A stretch of DNA of 64,000 bases, from the NCBI RefSeq assembly GCF_019754945.1, contig NZ_JAEUWU010000001.1, forward strand, positions 558,001 through 622,000, read 5' to 3'. Source of the DNA: Corynebacterium pseudokroppenstedtii. Lineage in GTDB: Bacteria > Actinomycetota > Actinomycetes > Mycobacteriales > Mycobacteriaceae. Positions 9,344 through 19,937 of this stretch are shown here, in pieces. The notes beneath the pieces are model-generated. The model made no database searches and was not told where the DNA came from. It was given only the letters and a program-made list of their open reading frames with translations. The first letter of the stretch is position 1, and every line of letters begins with the position of its first letter. Both the position numbers and the translations under genes were made by a program.

Positions 9344-11191
9344 CTACCGCAGTGAACGCGACCGGTCACGATTGTCCGTGTTCTTCGTGGTCTTGTGGTG
9401 GGTGCTTCGTGAGAATTTGGCCTTAGGGGTGTGGGCCGGATCCTGATGGCCGAGCACGATCCCTGGGGATCGAACCTCGATGACTTTGAGGATGAAATAC
9501 CCCAGCGCTGCCAAGACGACGAAGCTCACTGCGGCGACGATATATGTCTGTGTCACGCTCCACGCAGGCAACTTCAGTCCGCGAGGCAGAACGAAGAAAC
9601 TGAGAATGATGGAATAGATGACGGCCGTATTTCTGAATAGAGCGCGGTTCGCCCACGCCGCTAGCGGAATAATGGCCCACAATGCGTACCAGGGGTGAAC
9701 AACGGGGAAAAGAAGGACTAGCACGAGCATCCCGACTCCGTATCCGCCGACGGGGTGGAGGCGACCGCGATAAGTAGCCACGAGCATGCGAACCATCCAC
9801 AGCGCAGCAACAGCCAACCCCACGCCATGAATAAACGACGTCATTGCCTCGGTGTGGTCACCCAGCCCGAGCAAACTTCCTAGGAACCCAGCAAAAATAC
9901 CGAGAAGCGTGGTAATCGACATCCAGCTGACGATATCGGCTGCTCCACCTTGCACCGTCAGCCATTGGAGGCCGAGCCCAGAGGCAAAAGAGAGCCCGAC
10001 GACGAAGAGCATCAACAGGGACCCGACGATCACAGTGGCGAGGAGCCACGCATGTTTGCGATGAATCGAACGGATGAGCGTGACCCAGACAAAACCCAGC
10101 GCAACAATGCTGGTCACTTTGACCATGATCGCGCAACAGATCGCTCCGACGCCGGCAACGAAATACAGTATGCTTCGGCGCGTGAACAGTGTCGACGCCG
10201 ACGTCGTCGGCTCTGCAGAAACTAGGGAGGGGAGCTCGGACCCGGACGGGGACTCGTCCAGTGGGCGTTCAAAAGCCCTGAAGCACCATTCCATGCCAAC
10301 CATCAACAAACCAAGCATGATTGACTCGTTGTGGATACCGCCGACGAGGTGAAGAAGCGATAACGGGTTTAACACGCCAAGCCACAGCGCAGCCGATGCC
10401 TCCACACCACAGCGGCGTGCAAGCTTGATGACAGCCCACGCACACAGCGTGAGGCCGATAATTGACACCAGCCGGTAGAGGAAAACAGCCGCCATAATGT
10501 TCTCGTTGGTTAACCACGAGATCACTTGACCCCCCATGATGGCGACGGGCCCATAGGGGGACGGCGAATGGGACCACACTAAAGGCACTGAACGGGCAAG
10601 AGGATCTGCCACGCCTAATAAATCAACCGGACCACCTTGATACGGGTTGAGCCCTCGAGCTGCAATCGCACCCTGAGCTATGTACGAATAAATGTCCTGG
10701 GTAAAAAGCGGAGCGGTAAAACCCAGAGGGATGACCCACGCAACAAAAGTTCGAACCATCACCGGTGCAGTAGCCCAACCATGACCCTGCTCTCGTGGCC
10801 CGGCTAACGCGAAATAACCCATGAGTGCCCACGCCGTGACAAGAAAACCGATGCCGACGAACACAAGGACAGTCGACATCAACAGCATTCGTCCCATGAG
10901 GTTAGCAATGGGGAAGTCCCAGAGCGTGTTGTCGACCACAGGCATCGCACCTGCACCCCAGCCGCCAATCATGATTAAGACGGATCCGAAGCTGCCAAGC
11001 CACCGCAAAAGCGCGAATCGACGAAGATCGGAAACCCCGAAACGCTTGAGGCGGGGCCGCGCCGGGCCTTCACCATGAAAAACTTCTGCAGATCGTGAAC
11101 CAGCAACCCCAAACTCCGGGACGACGGAGGATATTTCACGCCGGCTAATGTCCAGGAGTCGATGGAAGATCGATGGTCCACGAGTGCCCAT
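9344..11191 (-). CDS. mptB: alpha-(1->6)-mannopyranosyltransferase, MptB-like
   Basis: Polyprenol-phosphate-mannose-dependent GT-C glycosyltransferase that builds the mannan backbone of lipomannan/lipoarabinomannan-type lipoglycans, with the active site on the outer face of the plasma membrane. 615 residues with a dozen or so hydrophobic segments; the family-typical loop FTQDIYSYIAQGAIAARGLNPYQGGP region lies near residues 165-190. The C-terminus is a basic tail. ATG 11191 has GGAGG 8 nt before it. Assignment as MptB rather than another GT-C enzyme rests mainly on the conserved position between the ABC exporter and sufR (Rv1459c equivalent). Confidence 0.85.
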   Translation of the reverse strand: MGTRGPSIFHRLLDISRREISSVVPEFGVAGSRSAEVFHGEGPARPRLKRFGVSDLRRFALLRWLGSFGSVLIMIGGWGAGAMPVVDNTLWDFPIANLMGRMLLMSTVLVFVGIGFLVTAWALMGYFALAGPREQGHGWATAPVMVRTFVAWVIPLGFTAPLFTQDIYSYIAQGAIAARGLNPYQGGPVDLLGVADPLARSVPLVWSHSPSPYGPVAIMGGQVISWLTNENIMAAVFLYRLVSIIGLTLCAWAVIKLARRCGVEASAALWLGVLNPLSLLHLVGGIHNESIMLGLLMVGMEWCFRAFERPLDESPSGSELPSLVSAEPTTSASTLFTRRSILYFVAGVGAICCAIMVKVTSIVALGFVWVTLIRSIHRKHAWLLATVIVGSLLMLFVVGLSFASGLGLQWLTVQGGAADIVSWMSITTLLGIFAGFLGSLLGLGDHTEAMTSFIHGVGLAVAALWMVRMLVATYRGRLHPVGGYGVGMLVLVLLFPVVHPWYALWAIIPLAAWANRALFRNTAVIYSIILSFFVLPRGLKLPAWSVTQTYIVAAVSFVVLAALGYFILKVIEVRSPGIVLGHQDPAHTPKAKFSRSTHHKTTKNTDNRDRSRSLR

Positions 11192-11640
11192 GTGTAGGTC
11201 CTCCCATCAGTTCCCCATCAGCTTCTTACCATCAGTGCATAAGGCCCGCGCGCTGCACGTTCAAGCGCGTTGAGCCCAACACATTCAAGCACGGCCTATT
11301 CCAAGCCATTGCCATCACGTCGAGTGTAGTCAACGTCGCCGGCTGAACTGTTTTTATATCCCCCCGTCCGGACTAGCAAAACAAACCGTAATCCACCCCC
11401 TCTGTATAGGAATAGAATTCCGACACACTAATGTTGTGTAAAGTGTGATAGCGCAGGTGGGGACAGCCCCACGCTATGCACCGTCGTGGGCAGAGACCTC
11501 CGTGTGTGGCCTCATACTCACGACACTTCACGTGTGACGGCGTGAAACACAAAGCGATCCTGGGCTTACACACCGGATGACAAGCAGCGACGAAACTCCG
11601 CCCTGTCGGATGCTTCGTTTTCGTGAGAGAGGAAGGCGCT
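11192..11640. promoter_or_regulatory. divergent intergenic region mptB / sufR
   Basis: About 450 bp without a credible gene. It holds the candidate SufR operator at 11425-11439 and, in the presumed sufR leader, two short hairpins: CCCACG...CGTGGG around 11469-11492 and TTCACG...CGTGAA around 11525-11545. The half near mptB shows nothing I can name. Confidence 0.5.
11425..11439 (+). promoter_or_regulatory. candidate SufR operator
   Basis: ACACTAATGTTGTGT has the form ACACT-N5-TGTGT. The motif I recall for mycobacterial SufR is ACACT-N5-TGTGA, so only the last base differs. A wider inverted repeat CACACT...AGTGTG also spans 11424-11447. It lies about 200 bp upstream of sufR, consistent with autorepression of the suf operon, but the promoter itself was not pinned down. 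Confidence 0.5.
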
Positions 11641-12375
11641 ATGAACGACCATGCCCCCGGACCAGAGGGTCAGACTCGTCAACGCATCATGTCCCTCCTC
11701 CTTCACCACGGAACAATGAGCGCATCCGAGCTAAGCAAAGAGCTGAAGTTAAGCGCTGCAGGAGTTCGACGCCACGTCGACAATCTGGTGTCAGACGGCT
11801 TAGCGGAAGAGGCCCCAGCAACAGGTGGAGCGCCTCGCGGACGTGGCCGCCCAGCCCGCGTTTTCCGGTTAACGGATAAAGGACGAGGCAACTTCGGCTA
11901 CGACTATGACCGCGTCGCGGTACTAGCTCTCGAGGCCCTACGAGATGCCGGTGGTCCTAACGCTGTTATTCACTTCGCCCAGCAACGGATGAGCGATATT
12001 CTTCGCGAAGCGGGGCTGGATGACGAGGTTTCCGACCTTACCGACCCCGACGATGTCGAGGCCATGGTCACCAAAGTTGCCGATGCCCTGAGTAAACACG
12101 GGTATGCAGCAACTGTGGACAAAGCTGGTGGTGGAATCCAAATCTGTCGCCATCATTGCCCTATTCAAGGAGTCGCCGAGCACTTTCCTGAGATGTGCGC
12201 CGCTGAACATCAGGCGGTTCGCGAGGTCTTAGGCCACCACACTCAACCTTTAGCCACCATCGTCGACGGGAACGGGGTGTGCACAACGCACATCCCCCTG
12301 GAACCCGTTATCAATCAGAAACGCGACAAGGGGAGTGGCGGTGGACGCCAGCCAGCTTCGTCGACATCACCATGA
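11641..12375 (+). CDS. sufR: SufR, iron-sulfur-responsive repressor of the suf operon
   Basis: DeoR/ArsR-like winged-helix repressor of about 244 residues. The helix-turn-helix lies at about residues 15-70 (SASELSKELKLSAAGVRRHVDNL), with a basic GAPRGRGRPARVFRLT wing. The C-terminal half carries Cys residues likely to hold an Fe-S cluster in QICRHHCPIQG and HFPEMCAAEH. ATG 11641 is preferred over GTG 11623 because GAGGAAGG lies just before it. It heads the suf genes, as Rv1460 does, and by analogy represses them when its cluster is intact. Confidence 0.9.
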   Translation: MNDHAPGPEGQTRQRIMSLLLHHGTMSASELSKELKLSAAGVRRHVDNLVSDGLAEEAPATGGAPRGRGRPARVFRLTDKGRGNFGYDYDRVAVLALEALRDAGGPNAVIHFAQQRMSDILREAGLDDEVSDLTDPDDVEAMVTKVADALSKHGYAATVDKAGGGIQICRHHCPIQGVAEHFPEMCAAEHQAVREVLGHHTQPLATIVDGNGVCTTHIPLEPVINQKRDKGSGGGRQPASSTSP

Positions 12376-12450
12376 GTCCATAATCTGCCTTAATTTTCAC
12401 TTCCGGAAAATTGACCATCATCACACGCAACATAAGAGGAGTCACAGCTC

Positions 12451-13905
12451 ATGACCCAAACACCGACAGCTCCTGCCGGGCCACAATCATCACCCCAAAG
12501 TGATGAAGAGATCATTGAATCCATCGGAGGTGGATATAACTACGGATGGCATGACAGCGATGCAGCCGGAGCCTCCGCGCGGCGCGGAATTGATGAAGAT
12601 GTTGTTAAGGACATCTCAGCAAAAAAGAGTGAGCCGGAATGGATGTTGAAGAACCGTCTCAAGGCTCTGTCCATCTTCCAAAAGAAACCGGTGCCCAACT
12701 GGGGTGCTGACCTGTCCGGAATCGACTTCGACCAGATCAAATACTTCGTCCGCTCCACAGAAAAGCAAGCCGCGACGTGGGATGACCTCCCGGAGGACAT
12801 CAAGAACACCTACGATCGCATTGGTATCCCGGAGGCGGAAAAAGAGCGCCTCGTCGCTGGCGTTGCTGCACAATACGAATCTGAGGTTGTCTACCACCAA
12901 ATCCGCCAGGATCTGGAAAAACAAGGCGTCATTTTCGTTGACACCGACACGGCTCTGCGAGACTATCCCGAATTGTTTAAAGAGTATTTCGGGACCGTTA
13001 TTCCAGCCGGTGACAATAAATTCGCTGCACTGAACACCGCGGTGTGGTCAGGCGGTTCATTCATTTACGTGCCGAAGGGCGTCCACGTCGAAATCCCGCT
13101 TCAGGCCTACTTCCGCATTAACACGGAGAACATGGGCCAGTTCGAGCGCACGTTGATCATCGTCGACGAAGATGCCTATGTCCACTATGTCGAGGGATGT
13201 ACGGCACCTATCTACAAGACGGACTCGCTGCACTCAGCTGTCGTCGAGATCATTGTTAAAAAAGGCGGTCGCTGCCGGTACACGACCATCCAGAACTGGT
13301 CTAACAACGTCTACAACCTGGTCACCAAGCGCACGAAGTGCGAAGAGGGTGCCACCATGGAGTGGATCGACGGTAACATCGGATCCAAGGTTTCGATGAA
13401 ATACCCTGCAGTGTGGATGACTGGGCCGTACTCCCGCGGCGAGGTCCTCTCCGTCGCGATGGCTGGCGAAGGCCAATACCAGGACACTGGCGCCAAGATG
13501 GTGCACATGGCTCCTCACACGAGTTCCAACATTGTGTCGAAGTCGGTCGCTCGTGGTGGCGGACGTGCGGCCTACCGTGGCCTAGTCAAAGTCAACCCAA
13601 ACGCGCATCACTGCACGGCCAATGTTGAATGTGACGCTTTGCTGGTCGATAAGATTTCGCGGTCGGACACCTATCCATACAATGACATCCGCAATGACCA
13701 CGTATCCCTTGGTCACGAGGCTACGGTCTCCAAAGTGTCTGAGGATCAGCTCTTCTATCTCATGAGCCGAGGCCTCGCTGAAGACGACGCCATGGCGATG
13801 ATTGTCCGTGGCTTTGTCGAGCCCATTGCGAAAGAGTTGCCCATGGAATACGCCCTCGAACTCAATCGCCTCATTGAATTGCAAATGGAAGGATCCGTGG
13901 GATAG
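12451..13905 (+). CDS. sufB: Fe-S cluster assembly scaffold protein SufB
   Basis: Scaffold subunit of the SufBC2D complex on which Fe-S clusters are built in the cytosol. 484 residues, normal length, with the beta-helix core and the C-terminal segment [20 protein letters not shown] characteristic of SufB. No intein is present, unlike the M. tuberculosis homologue, which carries one. ATG 12451 has GAGGAG 9 nt upstream. It ends TAG directly before the ATG of sufD, so coupling is likely. Confidence 0.97.
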   Translation: MTQTPTAPAGPQSSPQSDEEIIESIGGGYNYGWHDSDAAGASARRGIDEDVVKDISAKKSEPEWMLKNRLKALSIFQKKPVPNWGADLSGIDFDQIKYFVRSTEKQAATWDDLPEDIKNTYDRIGIPEAEKERLVAGVAAQYESEVVYHQIRQDLEKQGVIFVDTDTALRDYPELFKEYFGTVIPAGDNKFAALNTAVWSGGSFIYVPKGVHVEIPLQAYFRINTENMGQFERTLIIVDEDAYVHYVEGCTAPIYKTDSLHSAVVEIIVKKGGRCRYTTIQNWSNNVYNLVTKRTKCEEGATMEWIDGNIGSKVSMKYPAVWMTGPYSRGEVLSVAMAGEGQYQDTGAKMVHMAPHTSSNIVSKSVARGGGRAAYRGLVKVNPNAHHCTANVECDALLVDKISRSDTYPYNDIRNDHVSLGHEATVSKVSEDQLFYLMSRGLAEDDAMAMIVRGFVEPIAKELPMEYALELNRLIELQMEGSVG

Positions 13906-15168
13906 ATGACTGACGTACTCAAGGCCGAGGATGTCGAAGCTGCCGCCGACAAGGCAAAAGAAGTCGGAGCTTTCGACGCCAACACAACCAACACCACAGG
14001 GGCAAAAACCAAAGGCGACGTCTTCACGTCGTTCAATGTCGACGATTTCTCCGTCCCTCGCGGCCGCGACGAGGATTGGCGTTTCACTCCTTTGCGACGG
14101 CTCAACGGGCTTCACGACGGGTCGTTTCCCGGTGAACACGCGCCGAACCCGGTCACTGCAAATATCCCTGAGGGAACATCCGGCATACACGTAGAAGAAG
14201 TTCCGGCCGACGATGACCGCCTTCGCGTAGCCGGAGCCCCGGTCGATCGCGTCGGTGCACAGGTCTTCGCCAGCCTTCAACGCGGAACCGTCCTCACCAT
14301 CGACGACAACACAGTTGTCGACGGCGACATCACGTTGACATTCACGGGTACTGGCCCCGACACCACGTCTTTCGGCGCGCTCGCCGTCGTCGCTGGTGAA
14401 CATGCCGAAGCCAACGTCGTCCTCCGATTCGAGGGGCATGGCAACTACGCAGATTTCCACTCATACTCGATTGGAACAGGTGCGCATATCAACGTCGCCA
14501 TTATCGACGACATGGAGGACAACGCCGTCCACCTGGCCAATGAGCAGCTCCGACTGGATCGTGACGCCGTCATGCGCCATGGATACAGCGCCTTCGGTGG
14601 CTCCGTGGTTCGCAATATCTCCCACGTAGCGTTCAAAGCGCCCGGGGCTGACTGCGAACTCTCCGGTGTGTACTTTGCCGACGACGGGCAATACTTTGAG
14701 CAACGCCTACTCGTTGACCACTCTGAGGCGAATTGCCGCTCCAACGTGATGTACAAAGGAGCACTCCAAGGCGATCCCAACTCAGATCTCCCCGAAACAC
14801 GCACAGCGTGGGTTGGCGACGCACTCATCCGCGCACAAGCCGACAACACGGACACGTACGAGAAAAACATGAACCTCGTCTTGTCCGAGGGCGCCCGCGC
14901 AGATGCCGTTCCGAACCTTGAGATCGCCACCGGCGAAATCATCGGCGCTGGTCACGCGGCCACCGTCGGACGCTTCGACGACGAACAGCTCTACTACCTG
15001 ATGAGCCGTGGGATCCCCGAGCCCGTTGCTCGACGCCTTATCGTCCACGGATTCTTCACCGAAGTCATTTCACGAATCCCGATACCGGCCGTCCAAGATG
15101 AACTCGAAAAACGCGTCTCCGAGGAACTCGACACTGTCAGCCTCGACGAGCTGAATTCACTGAGCTAA
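13906..15168 (+). CDS. sufD: Fe-S cluster assembly protein SufD
   Basis: Partner of SufB in the SufBC2D scaffold. 420 residues; the N-terminal part contains PRGRDEDWRFTPLRRL, a conserved SufD feature, and the C-terminal half repeats the beta-helix pattern of SufB with HAATVGRFDDEQLYYLMSRGI. The first base follows immediately on the sufB stop codon. Confidence 0.96.
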   Translation: MTDVLKAEDVEAAADKAKEVGAFDANTTNTTGAKTKGDVFTSFNVDDFSVPRGRDEDWRFTPLRRLNGLHDGSFPGEHAPNPVTANIPEGTSGIHVEEVPADDDRLRVAGAPVDRVGAQVFASLQRGTVLTIDDNTVVDGDITLTFTGTGPDTTSFGALAVVAGEHAEANVVLRFEGHGNYADFHSYSIGTGAHINVAIIDDMEDNAVHLANEQLRLDRDAVMRHGYSAFGGSVVRNISHVAFKAPGADCELSGVYFADDGQYFEQRLLVDHSEANCRSNVMYKGALQGDPNSDLPETRTAWVGDALIRAQADNTDTYEKNMNLVLSEGARADAVPNLEIATGEIIGAGHAATVGRFDDEQLYYLMSRGIPEPVARRLIVHGFFTEVISRIPIPAVQDELEKRVSEELDTVSLDELNSLS

Positions 15169-15225
15169 TCCATCCACCGTGCGTCACAAGCTGTATCTCA
15201 CGGATCATCAAACACAAGGAGAACA

Positions 15226-15984
15226 ATGAGTACCCTCGAAATTCGCGACCTCGAAGCCGTCGTCAAGCCCACCGAACCAGGGGAAGAGCCAAAGCAAATC
15301 CTCAACGGCGTCAACCTAACCATCAACTCAGGTGAGACCCACGCGATCATGGGCCCCAATGGTTCGGGCAAATCGACCCTGTCATACACGATTGCCGGCC
15401 ATCCGCGGTATGAAATCACCGGCGGGGAAGTGCTGTTAGACGGCGAAAACATCATCGACATGTCTGTGGATGAACGAGCCCGAGCCGGTTTGTTCCTCGC
15501 CATGCAGTACCCGGTTGAGGTTCCCGGCGTGTCCATGGCTAACTTCCTCCGCACCTCCGCAACCGCGGTACGTGGAGAAGCTCCACGGCTACGTGACTGG
15601 ATCAAGGAAGTTAAAGACGCCCAAAAAGAGCTCAAAATCGACACCTCATTTTCCGAGCGTGCCGTCAATGAAGGGTTCTCCGGCGGCGAGAAGAAGCGTC
15701 ACGAGATTCTGCAGCTATCGTTGCTCAAGCCCAAGTTCGCCATTCTCGACGAGACAGACTCTGGACTCGACGTCGACGCCCTCCGGATCGTGTCCCAGGG
15801 GATCAACGACTACAAAGAGCAGAACAACGGCGGAATCATGCTCATTACGCACTACAAGCGCATTCTGAACTATGTGCGCCCTGACTTTGTGCACGTCTTC
15901 GCCAACGGCCGCGTCGTCACGACGGGTGGCCCTGAGCTTGCCGACAAGCTCGAAGAAGAGGGCTACGACGCTTTCGTAGGCTAA
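15226..15984 (+). CDS. sufC: Fe-S cluster assembly ATPase SufC
   Basis: ABC-type ATPase that drives conformational change of SufBD. 252 residues; Walker A GPNGSGKST near residue 42, signature FSGGEKKRHEI near 150, Walker B FAILDETDSGLD near 172. ATG 15226 has AAGGAG 5-6 nt before it. A strong intrinsic terminator lies only 10 bp after the stop codon. Confidence 0.97.
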   Translation: MSTLEIRDLEAVVKPTEPGEEPKQILNGVNLTINSGETHAIMGPNGSGKSTLSYTIAGHPRYEITGGEVLLDGENIIDMSVDERARAGLFLAMQYPVEVPGVSMANFLRTSATAVRGEAPRLRDWIKEVKDAQKELKIDTSFSERAVNEGFSGGEKKRHEILQLSLLKPKFAILDETDSGLDVDALRIVSQGINDYKEQNNGGIMLITHYKRILNYVRPDFVHVFANGRVVTTGGPELADKLEEEGYDAFVG

Positions 15985-15994
15985 CCAGCCCATA

Positions 15995-17858
<1,864 letters not shown>

Positions 17859-17994
17859 TTTCGGTTGATAGCGGCTAGTGGTTATGCCAAGCCGGGCATC
17901 ATCGATGCATCATGGGACAAAGCGGTAAGTGGAAACAATGACAGCCGGGTGATCCCCGTAGACAGTGCATACTCAGGAAGAACGAGGAGTTCCA

Positions 17995-18456
17995 ATGGCA
18001 CAAGACGACACGACCACACAAGATCAAGCTGCCAGTTCGTATGAATCCTATGACGACGCAGGTTCAGTAACCGGACCGGGCACAGGAATGGACGGATCCG
18101 TCCCTAGCGTTCCTGACCTACCGCCGATGGGCGATGATCAGCAGAAAATTGCTAATGCTGTCCAGGACAGTCTGTACGATGTCGTCGACCCTGAGCTGGG
18201 CATCAACGTTGTTGATCTTGGGTTGGTTTACGACATTTGGGTCGACGAGGAGGGCAGTGTTGTGGTCTACATGACTTTGACCTCTCCTGCCTGTCCACTC
18301 ACGGACATGCTGGAAGACCAGTCAACGGATGCCGTTGTCGGCCGGGGTATTGCTGACAATATGCGTATCGAATGGGTGTGGACTCCGCCGTGGGGGCCAC
18401 ACATGATTACTGAAGAAGGCCGAGAACAACTCCGTGCCCTCGGGTTCGCTGTCTAA
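17995..18456 (+). CDS. sufT: SufT, DUF59/MIP18-family Fe-S assembly factor
   Basis: Auxiliary Fe-S maturation protein with a single MIP18-like (DUF59) domain at about residues 50-150: DPELGINVVDLGLVYDI and TLTSPACPL contain the conserved Asp and Cys. An acidic, Thr/Ser-rich N-terminus of about 45 residues precedes it. ATG 17995 has GAGGAG 6 nt upstream; an in-frame GTG at 17965 is less likely. The gene overlaps the convergent lycopene-cyclase-like gene by 4 bp. Confidence 0.92.
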   Translation: MAQDDTTTQDQAASSYESYDDAGSVTGPGTGMDGSVPSVPDLPPMGDDQQKIANAVQDSLYDVVDPELGINVVDLGLVYDIWVDEEGSVVVYMTLTSPACPLTDMLEDQSTDAVVGRGIADNMRIEWVWTPPWGPHMITEEGREQLRALGFAV

Positions 18457-19787
18457 CCCGGCTTGAGTTCGGGCATTTCTTGCCGACGTGGGAGCGGGGT
18501 CACACTCCCACGCAACAAAGACATGAACGTGCGCCGGGCCAGTGAACGTTGAGTTCTACGTTCCTGTCGCGAATGTCCGTCCGGTTTAATCATCACCCAA
18601 ATAAGGCGAGCGACGACGGATACCATGGACCGCGTGATATCCAACCCGTGAGAGGACGTCAGGTAGTCGCGAATCCGTGGCGGAGACATGGCGAAAAACT
18701 CGCGGTAAAACAGGCGCATTTCATCTGGTTCCAGTTGGAGAGTTGCGCCCAAACCACGGCGTTGAAGCCATCCTGCCACCCATCCTCCGGGTGGCCCGTG
18801 CATCGCTCCGACGATGCGTTGAAGAAGGCCCGGGTATCGGGCCCAATGGGCAGCCCAGCTGATTTCCTCATCAGCGCGATCTACCGCAGATCCGATACTG
18901 TATCCAGTGGCAGCGTGCATCAATCCCGAAGCCGAACCCCATGGAAAAATGCTTGTCACACCATTGTTTCGACGTACTACGTGCGGGAGCCGTCGGCGTA
19001 GGGGTGCGACGGGAAAACTCACGACTTCCTCTCGAACAGCGTGCCGACGCGCGATTTCTGGATCAATACCGAGCTGCTCGAGTCTCCTATCCAGCGCCCA
19101 CCGCAAGTATTCCAATTGTGCTGTTTCAGAATGGGGCGAGCGCTCGGGACCTCGGCACAGTGTTGCGACAATTGTTTCCTCGATTAGCCATTGGCTTTGT
19201 CCCACTGGCATCCGGTAGTTGAACGTCATACGGCAAGGTGCATCGGCTGCGGGGTAGGCCGTCGTTGATACACCGTCGTTAGATGTCGGGTGGGTTGAAG
19301 GAGTGCCGGGTATTGTTCGCATGTCCATCAGCACTGGTTGACGGCGGTCGTTGGGAAGAAGGCGCTCAGGGAGGACTAGCCCTACCGCGAGTTGACGGAC
19401 TGGGGCGAAACCACTGCTCGAAGCACGTGTATCAATGACTACGCGCGCGTCGTCATTCGTGGCGTCATACCACTGGTCGTGGATAGAGAGGGATTGCGCG
19501 TCACCCATGTTCCGCAACTGGTCGCGTAACGTCTCCGGATTGAGAATGACATAGGTCTCCGGAAGGACGGCTTCCCACCCGTCGCCGCACACGCGTGGCC
19601 GAGCCTGGGAAAGATATGGCTGCGGATGCTGAACTAGCCACTGCGGTATTTGGTGTGTCCACGCACCCATCGTCGGCGGGTAATGCGGGCCATGGGGGTC
19701 CCAGCACTCGACCGAATGACCGGAACGGAGCACAGCAACAGACGCTGCTGTTCCTGCAGGACCTAACCCGACCACCGAAAAATGCAT
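18453..19787 (-). CDS. lycopene cyclase-like flavoprotein (CrtL/CrtY family)
   Basis: 444 residues with an N-terminal dinucleotide-binding motif GLGPAGTAA. Several blocks match lycopene beta-cyclases: PVLMDMRT in the middle, MTFNYRMPVGQSQWLIEETIVA, and near residue 270-300 FPVAPLRRRLPHVVRR followed by GLMHAATGYSIG. By family it would cyclise the ends of lycopene non-redox, using reduced FAD; that is inference. No other carotenoid gene is in the window. The start ATG 19787 has TACAGT 6 nt upstream (GAGGTT between). Convergent with sufT. Confidence 0.75.
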   Translation of the reverse strand: MHFSVVGLGPAGTAASVAVLRSGHSVECWDPHGPHYPPTMGAWTHQIPQWLVQHPQPYLSQARPRVCGDGWEAVLPETYVILNPETLRDQLRNMGDAQSLSIHDQWYDATNDDARVVIDTRASSSGFAPVRQLAVGLVLPERLLPNDRRQPVLMDMRTIPGTPSTHPTSNDGVSTTAYPAADAPCRMTFNYRMPVGQSQWLIEETIVATLCRGPERSPHSETAQLEYLRWALDRRLEQLGIDPEIARRHAVREEVVSFPVAPLRRRLPHVVRRNNGVTSIFPWGSASGLMHAATGYSIGSAVDRADEEISWAAHWARYPGLLQRIVGAMHGPPGGWVAGWLQRRGLGATLQLEPDEMRLFYREFFAMSPPRIRDYLTSSHGLDITRSMVSVVARLIWVMIKPDGHSRQERRTQRSLARRTFMSLLRGSVTPLPRRQEMPELKPG

Positions 19788-19937
19788 AACCTCACTGTAT
19801 CGTCAGAGCATCGTCGAAACTGCAACGAGCGATCACGTGGGACAGCACCGTTTGTGAACCACCGAGTAGTTCACTAGGAGTGAGAGGGCAGTCGACGGTG
19901 TGAACAAAGCCGCTTCCACGCGATATACTGCCGGCTT

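Noticed and set aside
12451..13905. Intein in SufB, as in M. tuberculosis
   Set aside because: The gene is 484 codons, normal length, with no splicing motifs.
13582..14460. 292-codon minus-strand frame across sufB/sufD
   Set aside because: Antisense shadow of two clear suf genes; no similarity of its own.
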